From positions 186,001 to 250,000 of the forward strand of contig NZ_CAXHZL010000003.1 of assembly GCF_964022235.1 (NCBI RefSeq): 64,000 bases of DNA, read 5' to 3'. This DNA is from Limimaricola sp964022235 (GTDB taxonomy: Bacteria > Pseudomonadota > Alphaproteobacteria > Rhodobacterales > Rhodobacteraceae). The notes under the pieces are model-generated. The model made no database searches, was not told where the DNA came from, and saw only the letters and a program-made list of their open reading frames with translations. Shown here piece after piece: positions 40,713 through 48,734 of this stretch. The position numbers and the translations under genes were made by a program. How positions within the stretch are numbered: position 1 is the stretch's first letter; each line of letters opens with the position of its first letter.

Positions 40713-41909
40713 ATGACACAGAACATCGACATTCTCGTCTCGGGCGGCGGCATCGCAGGCCTTTCAGCCGCGGCCGCCTTTGGCGCGCGGGGCTTTTCGG
40801 TGCTCTGCGTCGATCCCGCGCCCCCCGTGCGCGAAATGGCCGAAGCCGGGGCCGACCTGCGCTCCACCGCCTTCCTGCAGCCCGCGCGCGCACTCCTCGA
40901 CAGCGCCGGGATATGGGAGCGCCTCGCCCCACACGCGACGCCGCTGCAGGTGATGCGGATCGTCGAGGCCGGTCGCGGCACGCCGGTGAGCCGCGATTTT
41001 GACGCCGCCGATCTCGGGCCCCTGCCCTTTGGGTGGAACCTCCCGAATTGGCTCTTGCGCCGCGAGATGGCGGCCCGGATCGAAGAAATGGACCGGGTCG
41101 AGTTTCGCGCGGGCTGCGGCTTTGCCGGGCTGGTGATGCGCGACGACCGCGCGCTGGTGCGGCTGAGCGACGGCTCACGTATCGCGGCCAAGCTCGTGAT
41201 CGCCGCCGATGGGCGCAGTAGCCCCGTGCGGGAGGCCTGCGGCATCGGTGTGCGGGTTCGGCGCTATGGGCAAAACGCGCTGGCCTTCGCGGTCACGCAC
41301 GAAGCCCCGCATGACAATGTTTCCACTGAAATTCATCGCTCCGGCGGGCCCTTCACCTTGGTGCCGCTTCCGGATCTCGATGGCGCCCCCTCCTCGGCGG
41401 TGATCTGGATGGAGCCGGGGCGCGAGGCTGAACGGCTGGCCGCCCTGCCGGTGTCGGATTTCGACATCGAGGCCACCTCACGCTCCGAGCGGGTGTTGGG
41501 ACGGCTGCACCTTGTCACACGGCGGCAGGCCTGGCCGATCATCCTGCAGACGGCGCGCGCGCTGACGGCACAGCGGGTGGCACTTGTGGCCGAGGCCGCG
41601 CATGTGATGCCGCCCATTGGCGCGCAGGGCCTCAACACCTCGCTGGCCGACATTGCATGTCTGGTCGATCTTGCAGCCGCGCGGCCCGAAGTGTTGGGCG
41701 ACGCGGCGATGCTCTCGACCTATGCGCAACGCCGGTCGGGCGACATCGCGCTGCGCGAACATGGGATCGACGCGCTGAATCGTCTCGCCATGGCCGGCGG
41801 TCCACTGGCGCAGGCGGTTCGCGGCGCTGGCCTCAGCGTCATGCACGACGTGCCAGCGCTGCGGCGCGGGTTGATGCGGCTGGGGCTTGGCGCGCGCGGC
41901 GGCCGTTAG
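40713..41909 (+). CDS. UbiH/UbiF/VisC/COQ6 family FAD-dependent hydroxylase
   Basis: 398 aa flavoprotein monooxygenase. FAD fold at the start: ILVSGGGIAGLSAAAAFGAR (G-x-G-x-x-G), then RSTAFLQPARALLDSAGIW; DG motif VIAADGRSSPVREACGI; second FAD motif VALVAEAAHVMPPIGAQGLN then SLADIACLVDL. Such enzymes hydroxylate ring positions of ubiquinone precursors; which step is done here cannot be told. The frame is open from 40422, but that part lies inside the nucleotidase gene; ATG 40713 starts the FAD fold at once. Its stop overlaps the stop of a convergent Lrp gene by 4 bases. Confidence 0.9.
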   Translation: MTQNIDILVSGGGIAGLSAAAAFGARGFSVLCVDPAPPVREMAEAGADLRSTAFLQPARALLDSAGIWERLAPHATPLQVMRIVEAGRGTPVSRDFDAADLGPLPFGWNLPNWLLRREMAARIEEMDRVEFRAGCGFAGLVMRDDRALVRLSDGSRIAAKLVIAADGRSSPVREACGIGVRVRRYGQNALAFAVTHEAPHDNVSTEIHRSGGPFTLVPLPDLDGAPSSAVIWMEPGREAERLAALPVSDFDIEATSRSERVLGRLHLVTRRQAWPIILQTARALTAQRVALVAEAAHVMPPIGAQGLNTSLADIACLVDLAAARPEVLGDAAMLSTYAQRRSGDIALREHGIDALNRLAMAGGPLAQAVRGAGLSVMHDVPALRRGLMRLGLGARGGR

Positions 41910-42361
41910 AGCGGGCCGGGCAGCCGCTCCTCGGACAAGAGTACGTTCGCCTCGACCGGGCCGATGCCCGGCAACGTCATGATCCGGCGGCGCAGCACCC
42001 GTTCGAAATCCTCCAGATCGCGCGCGACGACCCGAAGGCGGTAGTCGTAGAGCCCCAAAACATGCTCGACCGTCTGCACTTCGCGGATCGCGCAGACCGC
42101 TCGCTCGAAATCCTCGAGGCTGGCGCGGCCCCGGCTGGCAAGCTTGATGCCGAGAAACACCGTGACGCCGAAGCCCAAAGCCGCGGCGTCGAGATCGAGG
42201 CGACGGCCTTTGAGCGCACCGATTTCGCGCAGTCGCCGGATACGCCGCCACGTCGCAGGTTGCGACAGGCCCAATTCGCGCCCGAGATCGGCGGCGGGTC
42301 GGGTGGCGTCACGACTCAGCGCACGCAGCAACTGGCGATCGATGGCATCGAGATCGGTCAC
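41906..42361 (-). CDS. Lrp/AsnC-family regulator (second of a pair)
   Basis: 151 aa. HTH: LDAIDRQLLRALSRDATRPA, DLGRELGLSQPATWRRIRRL; then the AsnC ligand/oligomer domain: FLGIKLASRGRASLEDFERA, VQTVEHVLGLYDYRLRVVAR, RIMTLPGIGPVEANVLLSE. Lrp-type regulators form octamers and sense amino acids. The ATG overlaps the upstream Lrp stop (ATGA), so both are made together and may form mixed assemblies. Divergent from ilvC, hence control of branched-chain amino-acid synthesis is a fair guess. Confidence 0.92.
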   Translation of the reverse strand: MTDLDAIDRQLLRALSRDATRPAADLGRELGLSQPATWRRIRRLREIGALKGRRLDLDAAALGFGVTVFLGIKLASRGRASLEDFERAVCAIREVQTVEHVLGLYDYRLRVVARDLEDFERVLRRRIMTLPGIGPVEANVLLSEERLPGPL

Positions 42362-42813
42362 AGCGGCAGCGCCTCGTCGGATTTCACCACACTCAACGTC
42401 ATCAGGCTCTCGATATCTGCGATATGCGGCAGCACGAGGATCTTCTCGCGATAAAGATCGCGGTAATGCCCGAGATCGCGCGCCACGATCTGCAGCCGCA
42501 CGTCGACACGACCGAGGAAGGTCTGGATCTCGATCACCTCAGGCACCTGCCGGGCACGGGCGAGAAATTCGTCGAAGGCGCGCGGCTGGGTCTTGTCGAG
42601 TGTTACCCGCAGGCTGACCGCAACGGCAAAGCCCAAGGCCTTCCAGTCGATCACCCCCCGCACGCCGCGCAGCACGCCGGTCTCCTCGAGCCGCGCCAGA
42701 CGCCGTGCGCAGCGCATGGCGGTGAGCCCGACGCGATCGGCCAGCTCGGCGGTGGAGAGGTCGGGGGCCTCCTGCAGAAGGCGCAAAAGGCGGCGGTCGG
42801 TGTCGTCCTGCAT
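42358..42813 (-). CDS. Lrp/AsnC-family regulator (first of a pair)
   Basis: 151 aa, same length and plan as its downstream neighbour but clearly different in sequence. HTH: TDRRLLRLLQEAPDLSTAEL, ADRVGLTAMRCARRLARLEE; ligand domain: GFAVAVSLRVTLDKTQPRAF, VIEIQTFLGRVDVRLQIVAR, KILVLPHIADIESLMTLS. It starts 142 bases from ilvC on the opposite strand. ATG 42813 is preferred over GTG 42822, neither with a strong Shine-Dalgarno. The A/T-rich gap to ilvC is the likely operator zone. Confidence 0.92.
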   Translation of the reverse strand: MQDDTDRRLLRLLQEAPDLSTAELADRVGLTAMRCARRLARLEETGVLRGVRGVIDWKALGFAVAVSLRVTLDKTQPRAFDEFLARARQVPEVIEIQTFLGRVDVRLQIVARDLGHYRDLYREKILVLPHIADIESLMTLSVVKSDEALPL

Positions 42814-42955
42814 GAAGATCACGATATATCTACAATTTGAGAATGACCATCACGCAAATGATGCGATTTTCATGCGGTTTCCTCCTCGTATCCCCTGCCC
42901 CGATCCTTATGGTGCCCCTCAGAACGAGACAACGGGACCTCGAAAGGACCAGATC

Positions 42956-43978
42956 ATGCGCGTTTACTATGACCGCGATTGCGACGTGAACCTCATCAAG
43001 GACAAGAAGGTCGCGATCCTCGGCTACGGCTCGCAAGGCCACGCCCACGCGCTCAACCTGCGCGATTCGGGCGCCAAGAACCTCGTCGTGGCGCTGCGCG
43101 ACGGCTCGCCCTCGCGTGCCAAGGCCGAAGGCGAAGGCCTGCAGGTCATGGGCATCGAAGAGGCCGCCGCTTGGTGCGACGTGATCATGTTCACCATGCC
43201 CGACGAGCTGCAGGCCGAGACCTACCGCAAGCACGTGCATGAGCACCTGAAGGAAGGCTCCGCCATAGCCTTCGCGCACGGCCTGAACGTGCACTTCGGC
43301 TTGATCGAGCCCAAGGCCGGCGTCGACGTCATCATGATGGCGCCCAAGGGTCCGGGCCACACCGTGCGCGGCGAATACGTCAAGGGCGGCGGCGTGCCCT
43401 GCCTCGTGGCCGTGCACCACGACGCGTCGGGCAAGGCCATGGAAATCGGCCTGTCCTATTGCTCCGCCATCGGTGGCGGCCGCTCGGGCATCATCGAGAC
43501 CAACTTCCGTCAGGAATGCGAAACCGACCTGTTCGGCGAGCAGGCCGTGCTCTGCGGCGGCTTGGTCGAGCTGATCCGCATGGGCTTCGAGACGCTGGTC
43601 GAGGCGGGCTATGAGCCCGAGATGGCCTATTTCGAGTGCCTGCACGAGGTGAAGCTGATCGTGGACCTGATCTACGAAGGCGGCATCGCCAACATGAACT
43701 ACTCGATTTCGAACACCGCCGAATACGGCGAGTACGTGTCCGGCCCGCGCATCCTCCCCTATGAGGAGACCAAGAAGCGCATGAAGGACGTGCTCACCGA
43801 CATCCAGAACGGCAAGTTCGTGCGCGACTTCATGCAAGAGAACGCGGTGGGTCAGCCCTCGTTCAAAGCGACCCGTCGCCTGAACGACGAGCATCAGATC
43901 GAGCAGGTCGGCGAGAAGCTGCGCGCGATGATGCCTTGGATCTCCAAGGGCAAGATGGTCGACAAGGCGCGCAACTGA
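42956..43978 (+). CDS. ilvC: Ketol-acid reductoisomerase
   Basis: 340 aa class I enzyme; converts acetolactate or acetohydroxybutyrate with NADPH and Mg in valine, leucine and isoleucine synthesis. N-terminal Rossmann fold AILGYGSQGHAHALNLRDSG; MAPKGPGHTVRGEYVKGGG; metal and substrate motifs IIETNFRQECETDLFGEQAV and FECLHEVKLIVDLIYEGG. ATG 42956 follows CGAAAGGACC. Frames opening from 42593 lack support. Ends at a clear terminator. Divergent from the Lrp pair. Confidence 0.96.
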   Translation: MRVYYDRDCDVNLIKDKKVAILGYGSQGHAHALNLRDSGAKNLVVALRDGSPSRAKAEGEGLQVMGIEEAAAWCDVIMFTMPDELQAETYRKHVHEHLKEGSAIAFAHGLNVHFGLIEPKAGVDVIMMAPKGPGHTVRGEYVKGGGVPCLVAVHHDASGKAMEIGLSYCSAIGGGRSGIIETNFRQECETDLFGEQAVLCGGLVELIRMGFETLVEAGYEPEMAYFECLHEVKLIVDLIYEGGIANMNYSISNTAEYGEYVSGPRILPYEETKKRMKDVLTDIQNGKFVRDFMQENAVGQPSFKATRRLNDEHQIEQVGEKLRAMMPWISKGKMVDKARN

Positions 43979-44016
43979 CCATCTTCGTATTTCGGAGTTG
44001 CCGGTCGGCAACAACT

Positions 44017-44047
44017 AGGGGGCGCCTTTGGGCGCCCCTGTCTTTTT
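44017..44047 (+). terminator. Rho-independent terminator after ilvC
   Basis: GGGGCGCC/GGCGCCCC stem with TTTG loop then TGTCTTTTT. A smaller hairpin GTTGCC-GGTC-GGCAAC (43997-44012) lies just before it. Confidence 0.88.
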
Positions 44048-44132
44048 GGACATGTACAAAGCAATCCATTCGTATAGAGTCTGCGTAAGGCCATGTTTTG
44101 CATGAATTCTTGCCGCAATTCGGCTCGATGTG

Positions 44133-44156
44133 ACTCCTGTATGATTTTACAGGAGT
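44133..44156 (+). promoter_or_regulatory. Hairpin that buries the ribosome binding site of the 44164 gene
   Basis: ACTCCTGTA and TACAGGAGT form a perfect 9-bp stem with a 6-base TGATTT loop. The only Shine-Dalgarno (AGGAG, 44151-44155) is in the 3' arm, 8 bases before ATG 44164. The moderate A/U content of the stem suits a thermometer-like or protein/sRNA-controlled switch. Confidence 0.6.
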
Positions 44157-44163
44157 ATCAATC

Positions 44164-44679
44164 ATGATTTCCGGCATCACTTCTAGCCTCACTTCAGGCC
44201 TTCAGTCGCTCTACTCGAGCTCCACCTCTTCGACTCAGTCCACGACGAGCACCACTTCGGCCACCGAGGCTGCCGAAGCCACTGCTGCGAGCAGCACGTC
44301 GAGCAGCGCATCGGCCCCGGTCTCGACCCAAGATACCGTCGTCTCGGCTTCGAGCAGTGCCAGCAAGTCCGACACGACCAGCAGCACGGCTCGCCGGGAA
44401 GACGTGACCGCGCGCAGCTCCGTCACCGTGCGTGCGACCGACATCGAAACGGCCGCCGAAGTCTCCGATCTCGCGCGCTCGCGGGCTGAAGCGCAGGCCA
44501 CGCAGGACCGGCTGCGCCAGACCACTCTGGTCGCCACGATCTCGAGCGGCGAGTCCGCCGCGCCCAAGATCGCCCTCGTCGAGGACAAGCCCGCGTCGAG
44601 CCAGGCCGCGGCGACGCGCTATGCCGCCGCCAACACACCGGCCGCACCGGCCAAGGCGATTGCTGAAATGCGCGCCTGA
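44164..44679 (+). CDS. Ser/Thr/Ala-rich hypothetical protein
   Basis: 171 aa. Residues 1-80 are low-complexity Ser/Thr (e.g. SSSTSSTQSTTSTTSATEAA); residues ~85-125 form a probable helix (ATDIETAAEVSDLARSRAEA, QATQDRLRQTTLVATISS); the end is Ala/Pro-rich. There is no signal peptide and no membrane segment. The first residues (ISGITSSLTSGLQSLYS) recall short N-termini of flagellar or secreted low-complexity proteins, but no family is recognised. Start ATG 44164 is set by the AGGAG within the upstream hairpin. It is followed by a strong GC hairpin, so is probably monocistronic. Confidence 0.75.
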   Translation: MISGITSSLTSGLQSLYSSSTSSTQSTTSTTSATEAAEATAASSTSSSASAPVSTQDTVVSASSSASKSDTTSSTARREDVTARSSVTVRATDIETAAEVSDLARSRAEAQATQDRLRQTTLVATISSGESAAPKIALVEDKPASSQAAATRYAAANTPAAPAKAIAEMRA

Positions 44680-44686
44680 CATGCTT

Positions 44687-44710
44687 GGGGCCGACCTCAG
44701 GGTCGGCCCC
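44687..44710. terminator. GC-rich hairpin between convergent genes
   Basis: GGGGCCGAC/GTCGGCCCC perfect 9-bp stem, loop CTCAGG, 7 bases past the stop of the Ser/Thr-rich gene and 22 bases before the stop of the convergent gene. No T-run on either strand. Confidence 0.6.
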
Positions 44711-44732
44711 GCCAGACGAACTCCATACCGGT

Positions 44733-45074
44733 TCAGCGCTCGATCACGTCAAAACGATGGGTGGCCATCACCTGACCATCGACCCGCAGAACCGCGACGA
44801 TATCCTGCCGCACCGGCTGATCGACATGGACGCGCACATTGCTGTTGGCCCCGGCGTGCACCGGTTCGGTTCCAAGCAAGATCATCGTTCCATTCGGTCC
44901 CATGGTATAAATTTCGACCGTCCCGCTGCTCTGGGAGCGCACGATGCCCAGCTCAACGACCGAGGTCTGTTCCTGTAGACGACTTAGTGACGGAAACGCA
45001 TTCTCCCCGGTCATCGCCAGCGTGCCCGTGGCCGAGGTGGTAAAGAGTGCCAGAGCTAAGAGTTTCCCATACAT
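44733..45074 (-). CDS. Putative periplasmic hypothetical protein
   Basis: 113 aa with a signal peptide (MYGKLLALALFTTSATGTLA) and a small beta-rich mature domain (SVVELGIVRSQSSGTVEIYT, NSNVRVHVDQPVRQDIVAVL, VMATHRFDVIER). The pattern looks like a small all-beta periplasmic fold; no family recognised. ATG 45074 follows AGAAGGGTCGAAGCC, with AAGGG as a weak ribosome site. It stands alone between two convergent or divergent neighbours. Confidence 0.75.
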   Translation of the reverse strand: MYGKLLALALFTTSATGTLAMTGENAFPSLSRLQEQTSVVELGIVRSQSSGTVEIYTMGPNGTMILLGTEPVHAGANSNVRVHVDQPVRQDIVAVLRVDGQVMATHRFDVIER

Positions 45075-45300
45075 GGCTTCGACCCTTCTGTGTCATGGCG
45101 GGTCACGAGACCCGTGACATCAGGCTGCGCCTCGATCGGCGATCTGGCGACCATTGAAACATCACGATGGCGATCCTCAATTGTGATTTCGGCCCCCTCT
45201 TGAAACTTGCCGTTGATCGACCGGCGGCTTCACTCGCGCCTTGACGAACAGCAAAGAGGTCCCGCCTGCACCGACTTCAACCCTAGGGCAGCATAGAGCG

Positions 45301-45316
45301 ATCACAGCGCTGTGAT
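45301..45316. promoter_or_regulatory. Perfect 16-bp palindrome, candidate operator
   Basis: ATCACAGCGCTGTGAT is self-complementary throughout. The TCACA/TGTGA order is inverse to a CRP site, so another dimeric regulator is more likely. Located 166 bases before ATG 45482. Confidence 0.5.
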
Positions 45317-45344
45317 GGCTACGTGAACTGAGTGCCGGTGCTCA

Positions 45345-45358
45345 CAGATCGTGATCTG
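45345..45358. promoter_or_regulatory. Second palindrome in the same region
   Basis: CAGATC-GT-GATCTG: perfect 6-bp arms with a 2-base centre, 28 bases after the first palindrome. The centre-to-centre distance is 43 bases, about four helical turns. Confidence 0.4.
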
Positions 45359-45481
45359 CGCTTCGAGCCAGGTTGTGATGGGAAGGCTTCAGAGCAGCGT
45401 CGATGGCACCCTTGACCCTGAGTCGTGCGGATCCATGCTTCGATCATGGACTTTCTCGTAGCGTCATGCTGAAGCACCACC

Positions 45482-46396
45482 ATGACGTCACAACCCACAT
45501 CAGCCAACTGGCTGTCGATCCTCCTGCTCGGCCTGATCTGGGGCGGAACGTTTGCCGTCGTCCGGCTGGCACTCGACGGCTATGGCCCGGTCACGGTGGC
45601 CTGCGCGCGAACTGCGCTGGGGGCCATGGCGATGCTCGGGCTGATGCGGGTGATGCAGCGACGCGTGCCGCCGCTCACCCCACGGCTTACCGGCTACTTG
45701 ATGGCAATCGGTCTGCTGTCGACCGCCTTGCCGTTCCTGCTGCTCTCATGGGGCCAGCAATACGTGCCATCGGCCTTTGCGGGCATCTCGATGGCGGCAC
45801 TGCCCTTGTTCGTGCTGCCATTGGCGGCGGTGTTCTCGGATGAGCCCTTCCGCTGGCGCGGTGCCGTCGGGGTGGGCGTGGGTTTCCTTGGTGCGTTGGT
45901 GCTGATCGGTCCGGGCGTGCTGGCTCCGGGCGCAGGTCTCTCGGCTTGGGGTCAGATGGCCTGCCTCGCGGCGGCCCTCTCCTATGCGGTGGCGTCGATC
46001 CTGACCCGCCGCTGCCCGCCGATCGACGGCATCGTGCTCACGGCGCTCAGCCTCACGCTCGGGGCGGTGGTGCTGGTCCCGATGATGCTGCTCACCGAAG
46101 GGCTGCCGGGCTGGACCGGCGCGGTGCCGGGTGCGGCACTTGTGTTCCTCGGCCTGTTGCCCACGGCGCTCGCGGCGCTGATCCGTGTGACGGTGATCCG
46201 CTCTGCAGGATCGGTGTTCATGACGCTGGTGAATTATCAGGTGCCGGTCTGGTCCATGGCGATCGGCGCTCTGGGCCTGGGCGAAGCGCTGCCTTGGCGC
46301 TTTTTCGCGGCGCTGGCGCTGATCCTGACCGGTCTTGGGATCAGCCAAGGCCGGAACCTGCGCGACTTGCTCATGCGCGCGGCTCCGGCCCGCTGA
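45482..46396 (+). CDS. EamA/DMT-family transporter
   Basis: 304 aa with ten predicted membrane helices arranged as two EamA repeats. Start SILLLGLIWGGTFAVVRLAL; first repeat ends with PFLLLSWGQQYVPSAFAGIS, LPLFVLPLAAVFSDEPFRWR (typical E-x-x-x-x-x-G motif), second with SVFMTLVNYQVPVWSMAIGA, LGEALPWRFFAALALILTGL. The family exports amino acids and other metabolites; substrate unknown. Convergent with glmM, with only 2 bases between them. No strong Shine-Dalgarno before ATG 45482. Confidence 0.92.
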   Translation: MTSQPTSANWLSILLLGLIWGGTFAVVRLALDGYGPVTVACARTALGAMAMLGLMRVMQRRVPPLTPRLTGYLMAIGLLSTALPFLLLSWGQQYVPSAFAGISMAALPLFVLPLAAVFSDEPFRWRGAVGVGVGFLGALVLIGPGVLAPGAGLSAWGQMACLAAALSYAVASILTRRCPPIDGIVLTALSLTLGAVVLVPMMLLTEGLPGWTGAVPGAALVFLGLLPTALAALIRVTVIRSAGSVFMTLVNYQVPVWSMAIGALGLGEALPWRFFAALALILTGLGISQGRNLRDLLMRAAPAR

Positions 46397-46398
46397 AA

Positions 46399-47742
46399 TC
46401 AGGCCACCGCCTTCACTTCTGCAACGATGCCCTCGACCACCTGCGCAAGCAGCGCGTCATCCTCGCATTCGGCCATGACCCGGATCAGCGGCTCGGTGCC
46501 CGACTTGCGGATCAGCAACCGCCCCTTGCCGCTCAGCAGCCCCTCGGCCTCGGAGATCGCCGTCTTGACCGATGCGACACTGAGCGGATCCTGGCCCGGC
46601 GCGTAGCGCACGTTCTTTAAGAGCTGCGGCACCCGTTCGAACTGACGCACCAGTGCGCTCGCGGGCTTGCCCGTCTCGATCATCGCGGCAAGGAACTGCA
46701 GACCGGCGAGGAGGCCGTCGCCGGTGGTGGCATAGTCGGTCATCACGATATGGCCTGACTGCTCACCTCCCAGATTCCAGCCGTTGCGCCGCATCGCCTC
46801 GACCACATAGCGGTCGCCGACCTTGGTACGCTCGAGGTTGAGGCCCCGCGCCGTCATGAACCGCTCGAGCCCGAGGTTCGACATCACGGTGGCCACCAGG
46901 GTGCCGCCGCGCAGCCGGTCTTCTTCGGCCCAGCGGCCCGCCATCAACGCCATGAGCTGATCGCCATCGGCGATCTGGCCCGTCTCGTCGATGATCATCA
47001 CCCGGTCGGCGTCGCCGTCGAGACAGATCCCCAGATCCGCCCCTTCCTCGAGCACCCGCGCCGCCGCGTGGCGCGGTGCGGTCGAGCCGCAGTTCTGGTT
47101 GATGTTGGTGCCGTCAGGCGTCACCCCCACGGGGATGACCGTGGCGCCCAACTCCCAAAGCACCTCGGGGGCAACCCTGTAGGCCGCACCGTTGGCACAG
47201 TCGATCACCACCTTGAGACCATCGAGACGCTTGCCTTGCGGGAACGTCGCTTTGACCCGCTCGGCATAGCGGAAGCGGCCATCATCGACGCGCTTGGCCC
47301 GACCGATGTTGGCCGCCTTGGCAGGCTCGATCTGGCCCGCGACGATCGCCTCGATTTCGGCTTCGGCCTCATCCGAGAGCTTGAAACCATCAGGGCCGAA
47401 GAACTTGATGCCATTGTCATGGTGCGGGTTGTGGCTGGCCGAAATCATGATGCCGACGTCGGCGCGCATCGAATGGGTCAGCAGGCCCACGGCAGGCGTC
47501 GGCACCGGCCCCAGAAGCAGGGCGTTCATGCCTGTCGAGGTGAGGCCAGCGACAAGCGCGTTCTCGAACATGTAGCCCGAGAGCCGCGTGTCCTTGCCGA
47601 TCACCACCCGGTGGCCGTTGGAGCCGTCATTGCGGAAATAGCGCCCGGCGGCGGCGCCGATCCTGAGTGCGATTTCGGCCGTCATCGGCCAAGTGTTGGC
47701 GGTGCCGCGCACCCCGTCGGTGCCGAAGAGCTTGCGTGTCAT
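46399..47742 (-). CDS. glmM: Phosphoglucosamine mutase
   Basis: 447 aa; converts glucosamine-6-P to glucosamine-1-P for peptidoglycan and LPS. Standard start RKLFGTDGVRGTANTWPMTA; catalytic phosphoserine in GIMISASHNPHHDNGIKFFG; metal loop GICLDGDADRVMIIDE; sugar-specificity GGEQSGHIVMTDYATTGDGL; phosphate-binding RKSGTEPLIRVMAE. ATG 47742 overlaps the folP stop (ATGA); ATG 47751 would add three residues. folB-folP-glmM is a frequent order in bacteria. Confidence 0.96.
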   Translation of the reverse strand: MTRKLFGTDGVRGTANTWPMTAEIALRIGAAAGRYFRNDGSNGHRVVIGKDTRLSGYMFENALVAGLTSTGMNALLLGPVPTPAVGLLTHSMRADVGIMISASHNPHHDNGIKFFGPDGFKLSDEAEAEIEAIVAGQIEPAKAANIGRAKRVDDGRFRYAERVKATFPQGKRLDGLKVVIDCANGAAYRVAPEVLWELGATVIPVGVTPDGTNINQNCGSTAPRHAAARVLEEGADLGICLDGDADRVMIIDETGQIADGDQLMALMAGRWAEEDRLRGGTLVATVMSNLGLERFMTARGLNLERTKVGDRYVVEAMRRNGWNLGGEQSGHIVMTDYATTGDGLLAGLQFLAAMIETGKPASALVRQFERVPQLLKNVRYAPGQDPLSVASVKTAISEAEGLLSGKGRLLIRKSGTEPLIRVMAECEDDALLAQVVEGIVAEVKAVA

Positions 47743-48734
47743 TCGTCCCATCCCATTACTGCCCTGAGCAGGCTCAGCGCCTGCTTTGTTTCTTCGACGT
47801 CGTGGACCCGCAGAACATGCGCTCCCTGCTGCGCCGCGATCAGCGCTACCGCAACCGAACCGGGCATCCGTTCTTTGGGGGCCTTGGCCCCCGAAATCGT
47901 GCCGATGAACCGCTTGCGCGAGACCCCGAGCAACAGCGGCAGCCCGAAGTCGTGAAACTGCGGCAACGCGCGCAGCAGGGCAAGGTTGTGCTGCAGATCC
48001 TTGCCGAAACCGATGCCCGGATCCACCAGCAGCCGATCGCGCGCGATGCCCATCGACACCGCCGCCTCGATTCGAGCCGACAAAGCGTCGTGGACCTGCG
48101 CCACCACGTCATCGTACTGGGGCGCTTGCTGCATGGTCGCAGGGGTGCCCATAGCGTGCATAAGACAGAGTGGCGCATCCGTCTCGGCCACCACGCCCGC
48201 GAGTTCGGGGTCGAAGGTCAACGCCGAGACATCGTTGATCATGTCCGCGCCTTCGGCCAAAGCCGCGCGGGCGACGGCGGATTTGCGGGTGTCGATCGAA
48301 ATCGGCGTCTCCACACCGGCCGCACGCAGCGCCGCCACAACCGGGACCACGCGGGCGATCTCTTGGGCCACAGGCACCTCGGTCGCGCCGGGCCTGGTCG
48401 ATTCGCCTCCGATGTCGAGGATCTCGGCCCCTTGCGCCACGAGTTCACGCGCCCTCGCCACCGCCGCGTCGCGCGTGGCATGGTCGCCCCCGTCGGAAAA
48501 ACTGTCGGGCGTGACGTTGAGAATGCCCATGAGCCGGGGACGATCGAGCGTCAGTCCGCACAGCGGCGGTCGAGCCACCGTCAGCCGATCGCGCAACGCG
48601 GAATCCAGCGTCGAGACTTCGACTGACGCGCCATCGAGGCTGGCCTGAGCGAACCGTGGGCCCGACTGCCCGGCCAGCGGCAGGCCCGGCTCGAGCGAGG
48701 TCGGCCAAAGCGGATGCGGCGTCGCCCAGCTCAT
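47739..48734 (-). CDS. folP: Dihydropteroate synthase
   Basis: 331 aa, somewhat longer than the ~280 aa norm owing to an N-terminal extension (~60 residues, WATPHPLWPTSLEPGLPLAG). Core motifs: LMGILNVTPDSFSDGGDH, EILDIGGESTRPGATEV, ISIDTRKSAVARAAL, DMINDVSAL, LCLMHAMGTPATMQ, DPGIGFGKDLQHNLALL, LGVSRKRFIG, and RVHDVEETKQAL. It joins pterin diphosphate and p-aminobenzoate; target of sulfonamides. The start overlaps folB by ATGA. The N-terminal extension is typical of Rhodobacterales, as far as I recall. Confidence 0.96.
   Translation of the reverse strand: MSWATPHPLWPTSLEPGLPLAGQSGPRFAQASLDGASVEVSTLDSALRDRLTVARPPLCGLTLDRPRLMGILNVTPDSFSDGGDHATRDAAVARARELVAQGAEILDIGGESTRPGATEVPVAQEIARVVPVVAALRAAGVETPISIDTRKSAVARAALAEGADMINDVSALTFDPELAGVVAETDAPLCLMHAMGTPATMQQAPQYDDVVAQVHDALSARIEAAVSMGIARDRLLVDPGIGFGKDLQHNLALLRALPQFHDFGLPLLLGVSRKRFIGTISGAKAPKERMPGSVAVALIAAQQGAHVLRVHDVEETKQALSLLRAVMGWDE

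Larger units (their letters stand above)
45075..45481. other. Intergenic region with two palindromes
   Basis: 407 bases between a minus-strand gene start and the EamA gene start. No gene is supported (frames at 45319-45507 and 45403 are shadows). The two palindromes at 45301 and 45345 are the only clear features and suggest regulator binding for one or both divergent genes. Confidence 0.5.

Noticed and set aside
42593..42955. N-terminal extension of ilvC
   Set aside because: It runs antisense through the Lrp gene; IlvC proteins begin with MRVYYD as at 42956.
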